Origin: a virus
IMG/VR virus record: IMGVR_UViG_3300046321_000323
Coordinates: 1-34,732 of that record
Strand: one strand, 5' to 3'
Length of the DNA stretch: 34,732 nucleotides
Translations under genes and position numbers: made by a program
The notes under the pieces: model-generated
Told to the model about the DNA's origin: nothing
The model's database searches: none
Seen by the model: the letters and a program-made list of their open reading frames with translations, nothing else
Shown: piece after piece, positions 1 through 7,660 of the stretch
How the letters are laid out: each line of letters begins with the position of its first letter
Numbering within the stretch: the stretch's first letter is position 1

Positions 1-231
1 GCTTGTACTACTATAATTGTTGCTGTTTGGTCAATTGCAGCTAAAATGCCAATGAATAATGCACCTACTCTTATGTCAAATGAAGATATGTTAAAATCAG
101 TAGGTCGCCAACCTCGTTCAATGATGAGACGCCCAAAATTAGAAACTGAGGAGGAATTTTATACTGGTGAAAAATTTGACATTCCACAAGGAATTAGACC
201 AAATCCAACAGCAACAAATAGCGGAATGTAA
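1..231 (+). CDS. 3' part of a small hypothetical protein, cut by the left edge
   Basis: The frame is open from the first base to a TAA at 229-231, so the start lies outside the window; an internal ATG at 46 is possible but not needed. The visible 76 residues begin with a short hydrophobic stretch (TTIIVAVWSIAA) and continue as a polar, Met- and Pro-rich tail with no motif I recognise. It lies directly upstream of the spanin genes. The right edge of the window ends inside another open frame at a codon boundary, and the two would fuse into one 118-residue protein if the sequence is circular. That protein would have one possible membrane segment in the middle. The function is unknown; a lysis-associated or virion membrane protein is only a guess. 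Confidence 0.6.
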   Translation, partial: ACTTIIVAVWSIAAKMPMNNAPTLMSNEDMLKSVGRQPRSMMRRPKLETEEEFYTGEKFDIPQGIRPNPTATNSGM

Positions 232-247
232 TTGAAAGAATAACCAA

Positions 248-535
248 ATGTTTAAAATTTGGATAACATTTGTTGTCACACTAGGGTTAGCTCTGCTAAC
301 CCTTTTTTTCGTTAATAAGAATTATAATAATGGAAAAATTTCTGGTGAAAATAAAATTAAATTAGAAAATATAGTTAGTATAAATTCAGCAACTCAATCT
401 GAAATTGATGATATAATGAAAATTTATTTAGATAATGATAAAAGGATTAAGCATAATGAAAACGTTAAAGCTCCTACTATTACCAATTGTATTGTTGATG
501 TTGAATGGTTGCGTAAGCTCAAAACTCTCAAATGA
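248..535 (+). CDS. Inner-membrane spanin (Rz-like)
   Basis: This 95-residue protein has one N-terminal membrane segment (about residues 4-22, IWITFVVTLGLALLTLFFV) followed by a charged, mostly helical domain. That is the layout of i-spanins, which sit in the inner membrane and reach into the periplasm. The identification rests mainly on the neighbour: a lipoprotein gene starts inside it in another frame, the classic nested Rz/Rz1 arrangement. I-spanin and o-spanin together fuse the inner and outer membranes at the last step of lysis in Gram-negative hosts. The start at 248 has a weak ribosome site (GAAAGA). The codons for the membrane segment also form a strong terminator hairpin at 283-309, which is unusual. 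No sequence-level family match can be claimed by eye. Confidence 0.7.
   Translation: MFKIWITFVVTLGLALLTLFFVNKNYNNGKISGENKIKLENIVSINSATQSEIDDIMKIYLDNDKRIKHNENVKAPTITNCIVDVEWLRKLKTLK
283..309 (+). terminator. Strong intrinsic terminator inside the i-spanin gene
   Basis: AGGGTTAG (283-290) and CTAACCCT (296-303) form a perfect 8-bp stem with a 5-nt loop, followed by a run of seven T (303-309). This is a textbook rho-independent terminator reading rightward. It lies 12 codons into the i-spanin gene and encodes part of its membrane segment, so the same bases serve protein and RNA. It would end transcription arriving from upstream genes and could limit lysis gene expression. Confidence 0.8.
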
Positions 536-740
536 AGTTAAATTAATTTTAATTCCAGCCACAATTAAAGCTGAAAATAAAAAAGGTCCAATTAAATTGC
601 CAAATAAACCGATTAGTTCAGAGCAATTAACGTTAGACTTACGTAAATCAGAATTAAATAAATCATCAGCATTGAATGTTTGTATTAAACAAACAAATAA
701 ATCAAATAAATTAATGCTTATGCGAGGCGGGTTACAATGA
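456..740 (+). CDS. Outer-membrane spanin lipoprotein (Rz1-like)
   Basis: From the ATG at 456 the 94-residue product starts with a lipoprotein signal: basic MKTLK, a hydrophobic core LLLLPIVLLM, then lipobox LNGC with the lipidated Cys at residue 19. I chose 456 rather than the in-frame ATG at 435 because AAAGGA at 441-446 is well placed and because the signal peptide then has a normal length. The first 80 bases overlap the i-spanin gene in a different frame. The mature part is about 76 residues, polar and Lys/Asn-rich. As an o-spanin it would be anchored in the inner leaflet of the outer membrane and bind the i-spanin across the periplasm. Its stop overlaps the next start (ATGA). Confidence 0.82.
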   Translation: MKTLKLLLLPIVLLMLNGCVSSKLSNEVKLILIPATIKAENKKGPIKLPNKPISSEQLTLDLRKSELNKSSALNVCIKQTNKSNKLMLMRGGLQ

Positions 741-1006
741 CACCTGAATTGACAACCATCATAGGTTTCGGCTTTACTATCTTTAGCTTGATCGGTGCTC
801 TTATTCAAAGAGATAGGGCTCTCATGCGTCAAATAGCAGACGACAAAGAAAAAATGAATGGTGAAATTGCTAAAATTAGAGAAACGTTTCTATTGCGTCA
901 AGAATTTTTAGCTTATATTGAAAAATCAGAAAAGATGTTAGATAAACAATTTGAACGTTTAAATGGGCGTTTAGATAAATTAATTGAACAAAGAGAAAGA
1001 GTTTAA
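737..1006 (+). CDS. Single-TM coiled-coil protein in the lysis cassette; possible holin or regulator
   Basis: This 89-residue protein has one predicted membrane segment near its N-terminus (about residues 6-24, TTIIGFGFTIFSLIGALIQ). A long charged helix follows (about residues 28-86) with heptad-like hydrophobic spacing and Glu/Lys/Arg richness, probably a coiled coil. It overlaps the o-spanin stop by ATGA and lies just before the terminase genes. Its position beside the spanins suggests a lysis role, and some holins and antiholins have a single TM and a charged tail. Small coiled-coil membrane proteins of unknown role also occur there in phages, so holin is an inference, not a recognised family. 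Confidence 0.55.
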   Translation: MTPELTTIIGFGFTIFSLIGALIQRDRALMRQIADDKEKMNGEIAKIRETFLLRQEFLAYIEKSEKMLDKQFERLNGRLDKLIEQRERV

Positions 1007-1009
1007 GTT

Positions 1010-1582
1010 ATGTTTGATTTGGTGCCAGATGATGAATTAAACGCTAAAAAGCGTGAATTCGCTAGGCATTTAATTAAACGTCCAAATGAAGCTTTTAAAG
1101 CAGCTGCTTTTATTTATCCTGATAAAGCTAACACAGGCAATCGATTAATTGTTGCCCATGATTGGCCTGATGACCCAATTGTTATAATGGAAATGGATAG
1201 ATTAGTTTGGGATGATGACGCAAGTAAAGTATTACCCACAAAATCGCAACTTGCATTTGAGGTCTATTCTGTGGGTATGAAAACTTACGATGATGAAGTT
1301 AAAATTAAAGCATTTAAATTATATGCTGATATTCAGGCAATAACACAAGCTGGTCCCGGAATTAATATTAACAACAATAATGGTGTCAAATTAACAACTC
1401 AAAATACAGTAATGCTAGTTAAAGATCATGGCTCTGATAAAGAATGGGAAAATAAATTATCAATTCAACAGCAAAAGTTACTTAATACTGATGTTGATAA
1501 GCCTTTTGAAGATGCTGTAGTTATTGATAACAAACAAGAAGTTATAAAAGAACGAATTAGAGAATTAACAGTTAGAAAATAA
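1010..1582 (+). CDS. terS: Terminase small subunit (probable)
   Basis: This 190-residue protein ends with a TAATG overlap onto the large terminase gene, the standard place for the small subunit. The N-terminal half is helical and resembles TerS DNA-binding regions: a segment around residues 14-40 (FARHLIKRPNEAFKAAAFIY) precedes a helix-turn-helix-like stretch. The C-terminal half has a Gly/Asn-rich patch (GPGININNNNG, near residue 120) followed by charged helices that could serve oligomerisation and large-subunit contact. The small subunit recognises the packaging start on phage DNA and regulates the motor. The call rests on gene order plus general resemblance; no catalytic motif is expected in this family. 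Confidence 0.75.
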   Translation: MFDLVPDDELNAKKREFARHLIKRPNEAFKAAAFIYPDKANTGNRLIVAHDWPDDPIVIMEMDRLVWDDDASKVLPTKSQLAFEVYSVGMKTYDDEVKIKAFKLYADIQAITQAGPGININNNNGVKLTTQNTVMLVKDHGSDKEWENKLSIQQQKLLNTDVDKPFEDAVVIDNKQEVIKERIRELTVRK

Positions 1583-3174
1583 TGCAGCTACTTTCAAGTG
1601 ATCATAAAGTAATATGGAAGCCAATTCCTAATAGTTCTCAAGAGCTAGCTGTAGATACACGTGCACATCACACGCTTTATTGTGGCTCACGTGGCCCTGG
1701 TAAGACTGATACACAGCTAATGCGTTTCCGTAGGCACGTAGGGCAAGGGTACGGCTCTTTCTGGCGTGGTGTTATTTTTGACCGTGAATATAAAAATCTT
1801 GATGACTTGATTGCAAAGTCTAAACGTTGGTTTTATGCTTTTAATGATGGTGCTAAATTTAAAGCTTCTAAAGGTGATTTAACTTGGACTTGGCCAACTG
1901 GTGAAGAATTATTATTCCGTGTTTGTAAATCACCAGATGATTATTTTAATTATCATGGTCAGGAATTCCCATTTATTGGATGGAATGAATTAACTAAATA
2001 CCCAACTTCTGAATTATATGAACAAATGATGAGCACTAACCGTTCATCATTTACACCTGAAAAAGATACACCTGTTAGAAAAATTAAAGGTTGGAATGGT
2101 GGGCCACCAACAATTGATTATGGTTTAGAGCCTGGTTATGAATATGATACTATTGACGGTAAACCTTTAAAATCAATTCCCTTAATGGTATTTTCAACAA
2201 CTAACCCATATGGCGCTGGCCATATTTGGGTTAAACGTCGTTTTATTGATCCGGCACCATATGGCACTATTATTAAATTAGTAACTAATATTCTTAATCC
2301 TAAAACTGGAAAACACGAAGACGTTATAACAACTCAAGTTGCAATATTTGGTGCATTTTTTGAAAATCCATATCTCGATCCTGTTTATGTTGCTGGCTTG
2401 TATAATACTAAAGATGCAAACTTAAGAAAAGCTTGGTTAAAAGGCGATTGGAATGTTGTAGCTGGTGGTATGTTTGACGATTTGTGGAACCAACAAATAC
2501 ACGCCATATTACCACAATTCAAAATACCTAAAACTTGGCATATTGATAGATCGTTTGATTGGGGGTCAACACATCCGTTTAGTGTAGGGTGGTGGGCTGA
2601 AGCAAATGGTGAGGAAGCAATATTACCAGATGGCACTAAATTTTGTCCACCAAAAGGAACTTTAATACAATTCGCCGAATGGTATGGAACTAAAGAATTA
2701 GGTACAAATAAAGGTTTAAGATTATCAGCAAAAGATATTGCTTTGGGAATTCGTGAACGAGAAGATAAACTAATAAAACACGGAATTATAGATAGATACC
2801 CTTCAAGTGGTCCTGCTGATAATCAAATAAGTAATGTTATGGAAATTGAAGTTGATACTATTGAAAAGAAAATGTCAGATCACAAAGTTAATTGGACTAA
2901 ATCGGACAAATCAGCAGGTTCGAGAAAAATAGGAGTTCAATTATTTAGAGATAGGTTGCAAGCATCAGTTGAATTTGAAAATCCTGCTATTTTCTTTACT
3001 AATAATTGTGTAGCTTCAATTTCAACAATACCTATTTTACCAAATGATCCTGTTAAATTAGACGATGTTGACACTACAGCAGAAGACCACCCTTGGGATA
3101 TGGTTAGATATCGTGTATTAGCTTCAAGTAATAGAACTGCGAAAACTATAAAAATAGGTATGCCCACAAGATGA
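1582..3174 (+). CDS. terL: Terminase large subunit (packaging ATPase and nuclease)
   Basis: This 530-residue protein drives DNA into the prohead and cuts the concatemer. The N-terminal ATPase domain has a P-loop GSRGPGKT (residues 35-42, Lys41) and a Walker B-like segment PFIGWNELT (around residues 130-138). The catalytic Glu136 is present, but Asn135 stands where Asp is common. The C-terminal RNase H-like nuclease domain starts with the metal-binding Asp in RSFDWGSTHPF (Asp326) and ends with an acidic DHPWDMVRYR near the C-terminus. Length is normal for the family. It overlaps both neighbours (TAATG from the small subunit, ATGA into the portal gene), indicating a coupled packaging operon. 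Confidence 0.93.
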   Translation: MQLLSSDHKVIWKPIPNSSQELAVDTRAHHTLYCGSRGPGKTDTQLMRFRRHVGQGYGSFWRGVIFDREYKNLDDLIAKSKRWFYAFNDGAKFKASKGDLTWTWPTGEELLFRVCKSPDDYFNYHGQEFPFIGWNELTKYPTSELYEQMMSTNRSSFTPEKDTPVRKIKGWNGGPPTIDYGLEPGYEYDTIDGKPLKSIPLMVFSTTNPYGAGHIWVKRRFIDPAPYGTIIKLVTNILNPKTGKHEDVITTQVAIFGAFFENPYLDPVYVAGLYNTKDANLRKAWLKGDWNVVAGGMFDDLWNQQIHAILPQFKIPKTWHIDRSFDWGSTHPFSVGWWAEANGEEAILPDGTKFCPPKGTLIQFAEWYGTKELGTNKGLRLSAKDIALGIREREDKLIKHGIIDRYPSSGPADNQISNVMEIEVDTIEKKMSDHKVNWTKSDKSAGSRKIGVQLFRDRLQASVEFENPAIFFTNNCVASISTIPILPNDPVKLDDVDTTAEDHPWDMVRYRVLASSNRTAKTIKIGMPTR

Positions 3175-4649
3175 CAAAATCAAATGATGTAAGACATATA
3201 AGAAATGAATTAGTTGTTGTAATACCACAATATAAATTAATTGAAGATTGTTTGCAAGGCGATCATGCAATTAAAGCTAAAACTACAACTTACCTACCTA
3301 AACCAAATGCTACTGATACAAGCGTTGAAAATGAACAACGTTATGCTGATTATCTAAAACGAGCTTTGTTTTATAATGCTACCGGTCAAACTTTTGCTGG
3401 GTTAATGGGTCAAGTTTTTACGAAAGAACCTCTAATTGAAGTTCCTGACGGATTAAATGTTGTTATTAATGATGTTGATGGTTCTAATATTAGTTTAAAA
3501 CAATTAGCTCGCGTATCTGTGGGCAAAGCTTTGCCCTATGGTCGCTGTGGATTATTAACTGATTATTCTAATTCCAGTGGAACAATTAGTTTGGCTGATT
3601 TAAAATTAGGTAAAGCTAGACCTATAATAAAAGCTTATGCGCCTTGGGATATTATTAATTGGCGTTATGAAAATGATGATAATAACAAGCGCGTTCTTAG
3701 CTTAGTTGTATTAAAAGAACAGCATATAATTAACGATAATGGTTTTAGTTATGAAACTATTGATCAGTATCGAGAATTACGTTTAATTAATGGTGTTTAT
3801 AACGTAAAAATTTGGCGTTTATTAGATAAAGATTCTTTACAATCTAGCGACTATACACAACCTACTGATAGTAAAGGTAATAACTTTGACTCAATTTTGT
3901 TTGAATTTATTGGTGCTGAAAATAACACAGCTGATGTTGATAAACCGCCAATGTATGATCAAGCTGTAATTAATATCGGTCATTATATTAATAGCGCTGA
4001 TTATGAAGAAAGTGTCTTCTTAATTGGACAACCAACACCTTATGTTACAGGATTAAGTGAAAATTGGGCTAATGATATTTTAAAAGGTGGGTTTAATTTA
4101 GGCTCTCGTTCTGCAATTCCTTTGCCTGTTGGTGCTACAGCTGGTATTCTTGTTGCAGCTGGAAACGGTTTGGTCAAAGAAGCAATGGACCATAAAGAAC
4201 GTCAAATGGTTGCTTTTGGTGCAAAACTTGTTGAACAACGAAGCGTGCAAAGAACTGCAACTGAGGCTGGATTAGAAGCAAGTGCCGAAAATTCAACTTT
4301 GGTATCTGTTGTTAGAAATGCGGCAAGTGCAATTATTAAATCACTTGAACATTGTTGTAGATTTCTAGGAATTGAGCCAATTGGTATTAAATTTGAATTA
4401 AATACTGATTTTGCTATTAGTAAATTGTCACCTGAAGAACAAAAAGTTGTTATTTTTAATTATCAAAATGGCGCAATTAGTTGGGATGAAATGCGTATGG
4501 CATTGCGTAAAGGTAACGTTTCTTTAACTGATGATAAAATTGCAAAAGCCGCAATTGATGCAGAACAAGCAAAGAAACAATCAGATGCAATTGAATTAAA
4601 CAACTATAAACCTAAAGATAAAAATTCCAATTTTACACCTACTAACTAA
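3171..4649 (+). CDS. Portal protein (DUF4055 family)
   Basis: This 492-residue protein follows the terminase with an ATGA overlap, the usual portal position. Its N-terminus matches what I know of the DUF4055 phage family: a Tyr-Leu-Pro-Lys-Pro motif near residue 40, then a helical block with YLKRALFYNATGQTFAGLMG (about residues 63-82). The central part contains PWDIINWRYE. The C-terminal part is helical, with an EAGLEASAENSTL segment typical of the portal stem and crown. Portals form the dodecameric ring through which DNA enters and to which the head-tail connectors bind. DUF4055 proteins are assigned as portals by synteny, so the family is recognised more firmly than the role. Confidence 0.85.
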   Translation: MTKSNDVRHIRNELVVVIPQYKLIEDCLQGDHAIKAKTTTYLPKPNATDTSVENEQRYADYLKRALFYNATGQTFAGLMGQVFTKEPLIEVPDGLNVVINDVDGSNISLKQLARVSVGKALPYGRCGLLTDYSNSSGTISLADLKLGKARPIIKAYAPWDIINWRYENDDNNKRVLSLVVLKEQHIINDNGFSYETIDQYRELRLINGVYNVKIWRLLDKDSLQSSDYTQPTDSKGNNFDSILFEFIGAENNTADVDKPPMYDQAVINIGHYINSADYEESVFLIGQPTPYVTGLSENWANDILKGGFNLGSRSAIPLPVGATAGILVAAGNGLVKEAMDHKERQMVAFGAKLVEQRSVQRTATEAGLEASAENSTLVSVVRNAASAIIKSLEHCCRFLGIEPIGIKFELNTDFAISKLSPEEQKVVIFNYQNGAISWDEMRMALRKGNVSLTDDKIAKAAIDAEQAKKQSDAIELNNYKPKDKNSNFTPTN

Positions 4650-4661
4650 GGATTTATTTAA

Positions 4662-5375
4662 ATGGCTATGAAGAAAAAAATTACTAAAGCTGAATTTGAT
4701 AAACTTGCGGATCATTTTAAATCAGAATATAATGAAATTGACGGCAATTACATTTTAGATGTTACTGGTGAAGAGGATACTGGCGCATTAAAACGAGCTA
4801 AAGATCGTGAAAAAGCAGCACGTATTGCCGCTGAAAATAAACTTAGTGAAATTGAAGGTGAATTGGATACTTTAAAAAATGATCCTAAAGCACGAGATGT
4901 AAAAAGTCTTGAAGCATCATGGCTTGAAAAACATAAAAAAGAAATTGATTTGAAAGATGCTTCTATTGCTAAGCTTAGTGATTTTGCTAAAGCAACTTTA
5001 GCTGATAGTGTAGCTTTGTCTTTAGCAAAAGAAATTAGCACATCACCTGAATTATTATTACCGCATATTAAAGCACGTATCGTTGCTGATTTAAATGGCG
5101 ACAAACCTGTTACTAAAATTTTAGATAAAGAAGGAAAAGTTTCAGCATTTAGCTTGGAAGATTTTAAAAAAGAAGTATTGGAAACTCCCGCTTACGCTGC
5201 TATCTTGATTGGATCGAAGGCCAAGGGTGGCAGTGCCACAACGCCCGCTATGACACCTGCTAGCAGTGCTAGCGACAAACACCAAAATACATCTGTTGAC
5301 CTACGCACAATGCCAGTCGGTGACATGGTATCGCGCATTGAAGCACGTATTGCAGCTAAAGCACAGAAAGGCTAA
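4662..5375 (+). CDS. Capsid scaffolding protein
   Basis: This 237-residue acidic protein lies between the portal and the major capsid genes. It has a long charged coiled-coil region (about residues 42-105, rich in Ala, Lys, Glu) and a flexible Ala/Ser/Thr/Pro-rich linker near residues 188-208. A basic helical C-terminus follows (RIEARIAAKAQKG), where scaffolds usually bind the coat protein. These are family-typical features of internal scaffolds that template prohead assembly and then leave. No protease motif is seen. The start at 4662 has AAGGA nine bases upstream; the second ATG at 4668 fits less well. The codons of the linker are noticeably richer in G+C than the surrounding gene. Confidence 0.8.
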   Translation: MAMKKKITKAEFDKLADHFKSEYNEIDGNYILDVTGEEDTGALKRAKDREKAARIAAENKLSEIEGELDTLKNDPKARDVKSLEASWLEKHKKEIDLKDASIAKLSDFAKATLADSVALSLAKEISTSPELLLPHIKARIVADLNGDKPVTKILDKEGKVSAFSLEDFKKEVLETPAYAAILIGSKAKGGSATTPAMTPASSASDKHQNTSVDLRTMPVGDMVSRIEARIAAKAQKG

Positions 5376-5380
5376 TTTAA

Positions 5381-6343
5381 ATGGCACTATCAGATTTAAA
5401 AATCTTTGATGAATTCGCTTATGAAACAATGATTGAAGTTCAATCACAACAAATTGATCTATTTAATTCTTCTGTTGAAGGTACTATTGTTTTAAATTCA
5501 GGTGGTACTAATTTAGGTAATTATACAGAAGCCGCTAGTTTTAAATTGTTAGGCAATATGATTCGTGATCGTGACCCTAACGACAATACTACTAACTTAG
5601 TGCCGCGTAAACTTGAACATATTTTGAAAAATACTGTTAAAGTTGGTCTAGGTAGCGATTTAATTGATTTAAGCCCTGCTCAATTCGCTTGGATCAAAAT
5701 AGACCCAAAGGCCGCTGGTGCTGCTGTTGGTCAATCAATTGCTGCTGGTCAATTAGAACGTTATTTAAATACTGCAATTGGTATTTGTGCAAATGTAATT
5801 GGTGCAAATTCTGCGTTAGTTCACGATGCATCAACAGCAACTATGGTTCCTGGTAATTTTATTAAAGGTGCAAAAAAGTTTGGTGATCGTTCTAACTCAA
5901 TTCGCGCATGGGTTACTCATTCAGGACCAATGCACGATATGTGGTCGAATAACATTGCTAATGCTCAGAATTTGTTTGTATATGGTAATGTTATTGTTAT
6001 GCGCGATCCACTTGGTAAACTTGTTATTATGACTGATAGCCCTGATTTAGAAGTAGCGGGTGCTCCAATTAAATTTCTTACATTAGGTTTAGTTGAAGGT
6101 GCAATTACTGTTGAGCAGAACGCTGATTTTACTTCATTGGTTGATGAGCGTAACGGCAAAGTTAATATTCAACGTACTATGCAATCTGAATGGTCTTGCA
6201 ATATTGGTATGAAAGGTTATTCATGGGATATTGCTAATGGTGGTGCTGCCCCAACTACAGTAGAATTAAAAACTGCTACTAATTGGGATCAATATGTAAC
6301 CAGCATTAAAGATACCGCCGGCGTTATGATTAAAACTCTTTAA
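5381..6343 (+). CDS. Major capsid protein (Gp13-like family)
   Basis: This 320-residue protein starts MALSDLKIFDEFAYETMIEV and continues with a segment around QQIDLFNSSVEGTIVL. Together with AWVTHSGPMHDMWSNN and RDPLGKLVIMTDSPDL, this is a pattern I recognise from the Gp13-like major capsid family found in many proteobacterial siphoviruses. It has no N-terminal delta domain, consistent with a separate scaffold gene upstream. AAAGG sits just upstream of the start. Several hundred copies would build the icosahedral shell. The family has the HK97 fold by inference. This gene probably needs the highest expression in the operon. Confidence 0.9.
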   Translation: MALSDLKIFDEFAYETMIEVQSQQIDLFNSSVEGTIVLNSGGTNLGNYTEAASFKLLGNMIRDRDPNDNTTNLVPRKLEHILKNTVKVGLGSDLIDLSPAQFAWIKIDPKAAGAAVGQSIAAGQLERYLNTAIGICANVIGANSALVHDASTATMVPGNFIKGAKKFGDRSNSIRAWVTHSGPMHDMWSNNIANAQNLFVYGNVIVMRDPLGKLVIMTDSPDLEVAGAPIKFLTLGLVEGAITVEQNADFTSLVDERNGKVNIQRTMQSEWSCNIGMKGYSWDIANGGAAPTTVELKTATNWDQYVTSIKDTAGVMIKTL

Positions 6344-6357
6344 TATCGGAATATAAA

Positions 6358-6870
6358 ATGCTCATTATCGAAGATGGTAGTTTAGTTGTTAATGCTAATA
6401 GCTATGTTACTGTTTTAGAAATGAAAGATTATGCATCAGCAAGAGGTTTTACTTTACCTTCTGCTGATGCAGAAATTGAAATTGCTTTGATAAAAGCAAT
6501 AGATTATTTAGAAACAATAGCTAATTTTAAAGGTGAAATTGTTCAATTAAATCAAGAATTAAAATGGCCTAGGTCTGGTGCAAATGTTGGATTATCAATT
6601 ATTGCTGATAATGCAATTCCGACTCAAATTAAAAAAGCCCAAATGCAATTAGCCATTCATTCTATTGATGGTATAGATTTAATTCCGACTGTCACAGGAC
6701 CATTTGTTATTAAAGATAAAATTGGACCTTTAGAAACAACATTCAGTGAAAAAATTAACACATCTAATGAACCAACTTTACCACTAGTTGACGCTTTACT
6801 TAATATTTTAGTTTCCCCATTTAAGTCTAAACATGGTGGTTTTGGTTATTTGCCTGTAAAAAGGATTTAA
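6358..6870 (+). CDS. Head-tail adaptor (family often labelled DnaT-like ssDNA-binding)
   Basis: This 170-residue protein contains NANSYVTVLEMKDYASARGF near the N-terminus, ALIKAIDYLETIANFKGE in the middle, and a WPRSGA motif near residue 77. This combination marks the family that databases call putative DnaT-like ssDNA-binding protein. In phage genomes that family sits directly after the capsid gene and is best understood as a head-tail connector adaptor. Here it occupies exactly that place, so I prefer the connector reading over any role in replication. It would bind the portal ring and receive the head-closure protein. Confidence 0.8.
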   Translation: MLIIEDGSLVVNANSYVTVLEMKDYASARGFTLPSADAEIEIALIKAIDYLETIANFKGEIVQLNQELKWPRSGANVGLSIIADNAIPTQIKKAQMQLAIHSIDGIDLIPTVTGPFVIKDKIGPLETTFSEKINTSNEPTLPLVDALLNILVSPFKSKHGGFGYLPVKRI

Positions 6871-6873
6871 TTT

Positions 6874-7134
6874 ATGGCGCAAGATAATTTTGAATTTGAA
6901 GACACTAATTTAGAAAGTCCCGCTAAAAGCTTCGAACTTGTAACTAAAGCTTCAACTGACTTACCTAATGGTGTTTGCCGCTGTTTATTAGTTGGTGTGT
7001 CTGGAACTGCTAATTTAGTTGATGCATCCGGTATTACTAGAACTAATGTACCTTTACAGCAAGGTTATAATCCATTGCGTGTAATTAAAGTTTTAGATGG
7101 TGGCACAGCTAGAGATATTTGGGCTTTATATTAA
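6874..7134 (+). CDS. Small virion protein resembling the RCAP_rcc01079 spike-base family
   Basis: This 86-residue protein ends with a recognisable pattern, SGTANLVDASG followed by NVPLQQGYNPLRVIKVLDGG and IWALY. I associate that pattern with a small phage and gene-transfer-agent family annotated as spike-base or head-decoration protein. Its location between the adaptor and the head-closure gene supports a capsid surface role. AAGGA lies ahead of the ATG. It has no signal peptide and no catalytic motif. The precise function is inferred from family and position. Confidence 0.65.
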   Translation: MAQDNFEFEDTNLESPAKSFELVTKASTDLPNGVCRCLLVGVSGTANLVDASGITRTNVPLQQGYNPLRVIKVLDGGTARDIWALY

Positions 7135-7145
7135 TAGGTGCTTTC

Positions 7146-7292
7146 ATGCTTAATTTTTCAATTAATACTTATATTAATGTCAAAACTGTAAGTGTTATTA
7201 CAGAAGCTGTTAGTATTGTTAATGATTTAGGTTCAAACGCATTATTAATTTTACAAGCAATTCAACCTGTAGTTAATGGATTGCCAAGATGA
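7146..7292 (+). CDS. Small hypothetical protein (48 aa) in the connector cluster
   Basis: An ATG at 7146, preceded by AGGTG at 7136-7140, opens a 48-codon frame that ends in TGA at 7290-7292, overlapping the ATG of the next gene by ATGA. The product is mildly hydrophobic, rich in Ile, Val, Asn and Leu, with a central segment VKTVSVITEAVSIVNDLGSN and no clear transmembrane helix or motif. Ribosome site, tight packing and stop-start overlap all favour a real gene. Function unknown; similar tiny frames between connector genes occur in many siphoviruses. Confidence 0.6.
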   Translation: MLNFSINTYINVKTVSVITEAVSIVNDLGSNALLILQAIQPVVNGLPR

Positions 7293-7660
7293 GTATTTAC
7301 GATAGACAAATTGAAAATGCTAAAAGATTAATTAAAGCTAAAGGTCAGCTTGTAATTTGGTCACAAACCAATATTGCTATTGGCGCTAAGCCTTGGTTAA
7401 GCTCAATTCCAACAAGTGTTAACCATAATGTTTCGATTGTATTTTTACCGCAATCTCGAACTATGATGGAATTTTTCAGATATTTAAAAGGAACTGATAT
7501 TCCAATCGGTTCTATGATCGGCTTAATGGGTGCTGTTAATTTTGAACCTAAACTTTCAGATATTATAATTCGCCCAAACGACGAACTTAAAATTAAATCA
7601 ATATCACCTTTGGCACCGAATGGCGATATTATATTTTATCAACTTGAGATTGAAAATTGA
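7289..7660 (+). CDS. Head-closure (head-tail stopper) protein, probable
   Basis: This 123-residue protein opens with YDRQIENAKRLIKAKGQLVI. This Tyr-Asp-Arg plus 'a.rLI...G' start is common in head-closure proteins that plug the connector after packaging. The rest is beta-rich with an extended loop around residues 55-75. It overlaps its neighbours by ATGA upstream and TGATG downstream and lies between adaptor and tail-terminator genes, the expected order. The identification is by position and weak resemblance. Confidence 0.65.
   Translation: MSIYDRQIENAKRLIKAKGQLVIWSQTNIAIGAKPWLSSIPTSVNHNVSIVFLPQSRTMMEFFRYLKGTDIPIGSMIGLMGAVNFEPKLSDIIIRPNDELKIKSISPLAPNGDIIFYQLEIEN

Noticed and set aside
428-832. 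134-codon frame on the minus strand over the spanin genes
   Set aside because: It is antisense to the overlapping spanin pair, has no ribosome site and shows no domain.
1960-2000. Loss of Walker B function in the large terminase
   Set aside because: Asn replaces the first acidic residue, but the catalytic Glu136 is kept, and other phage terminases vary at this position.
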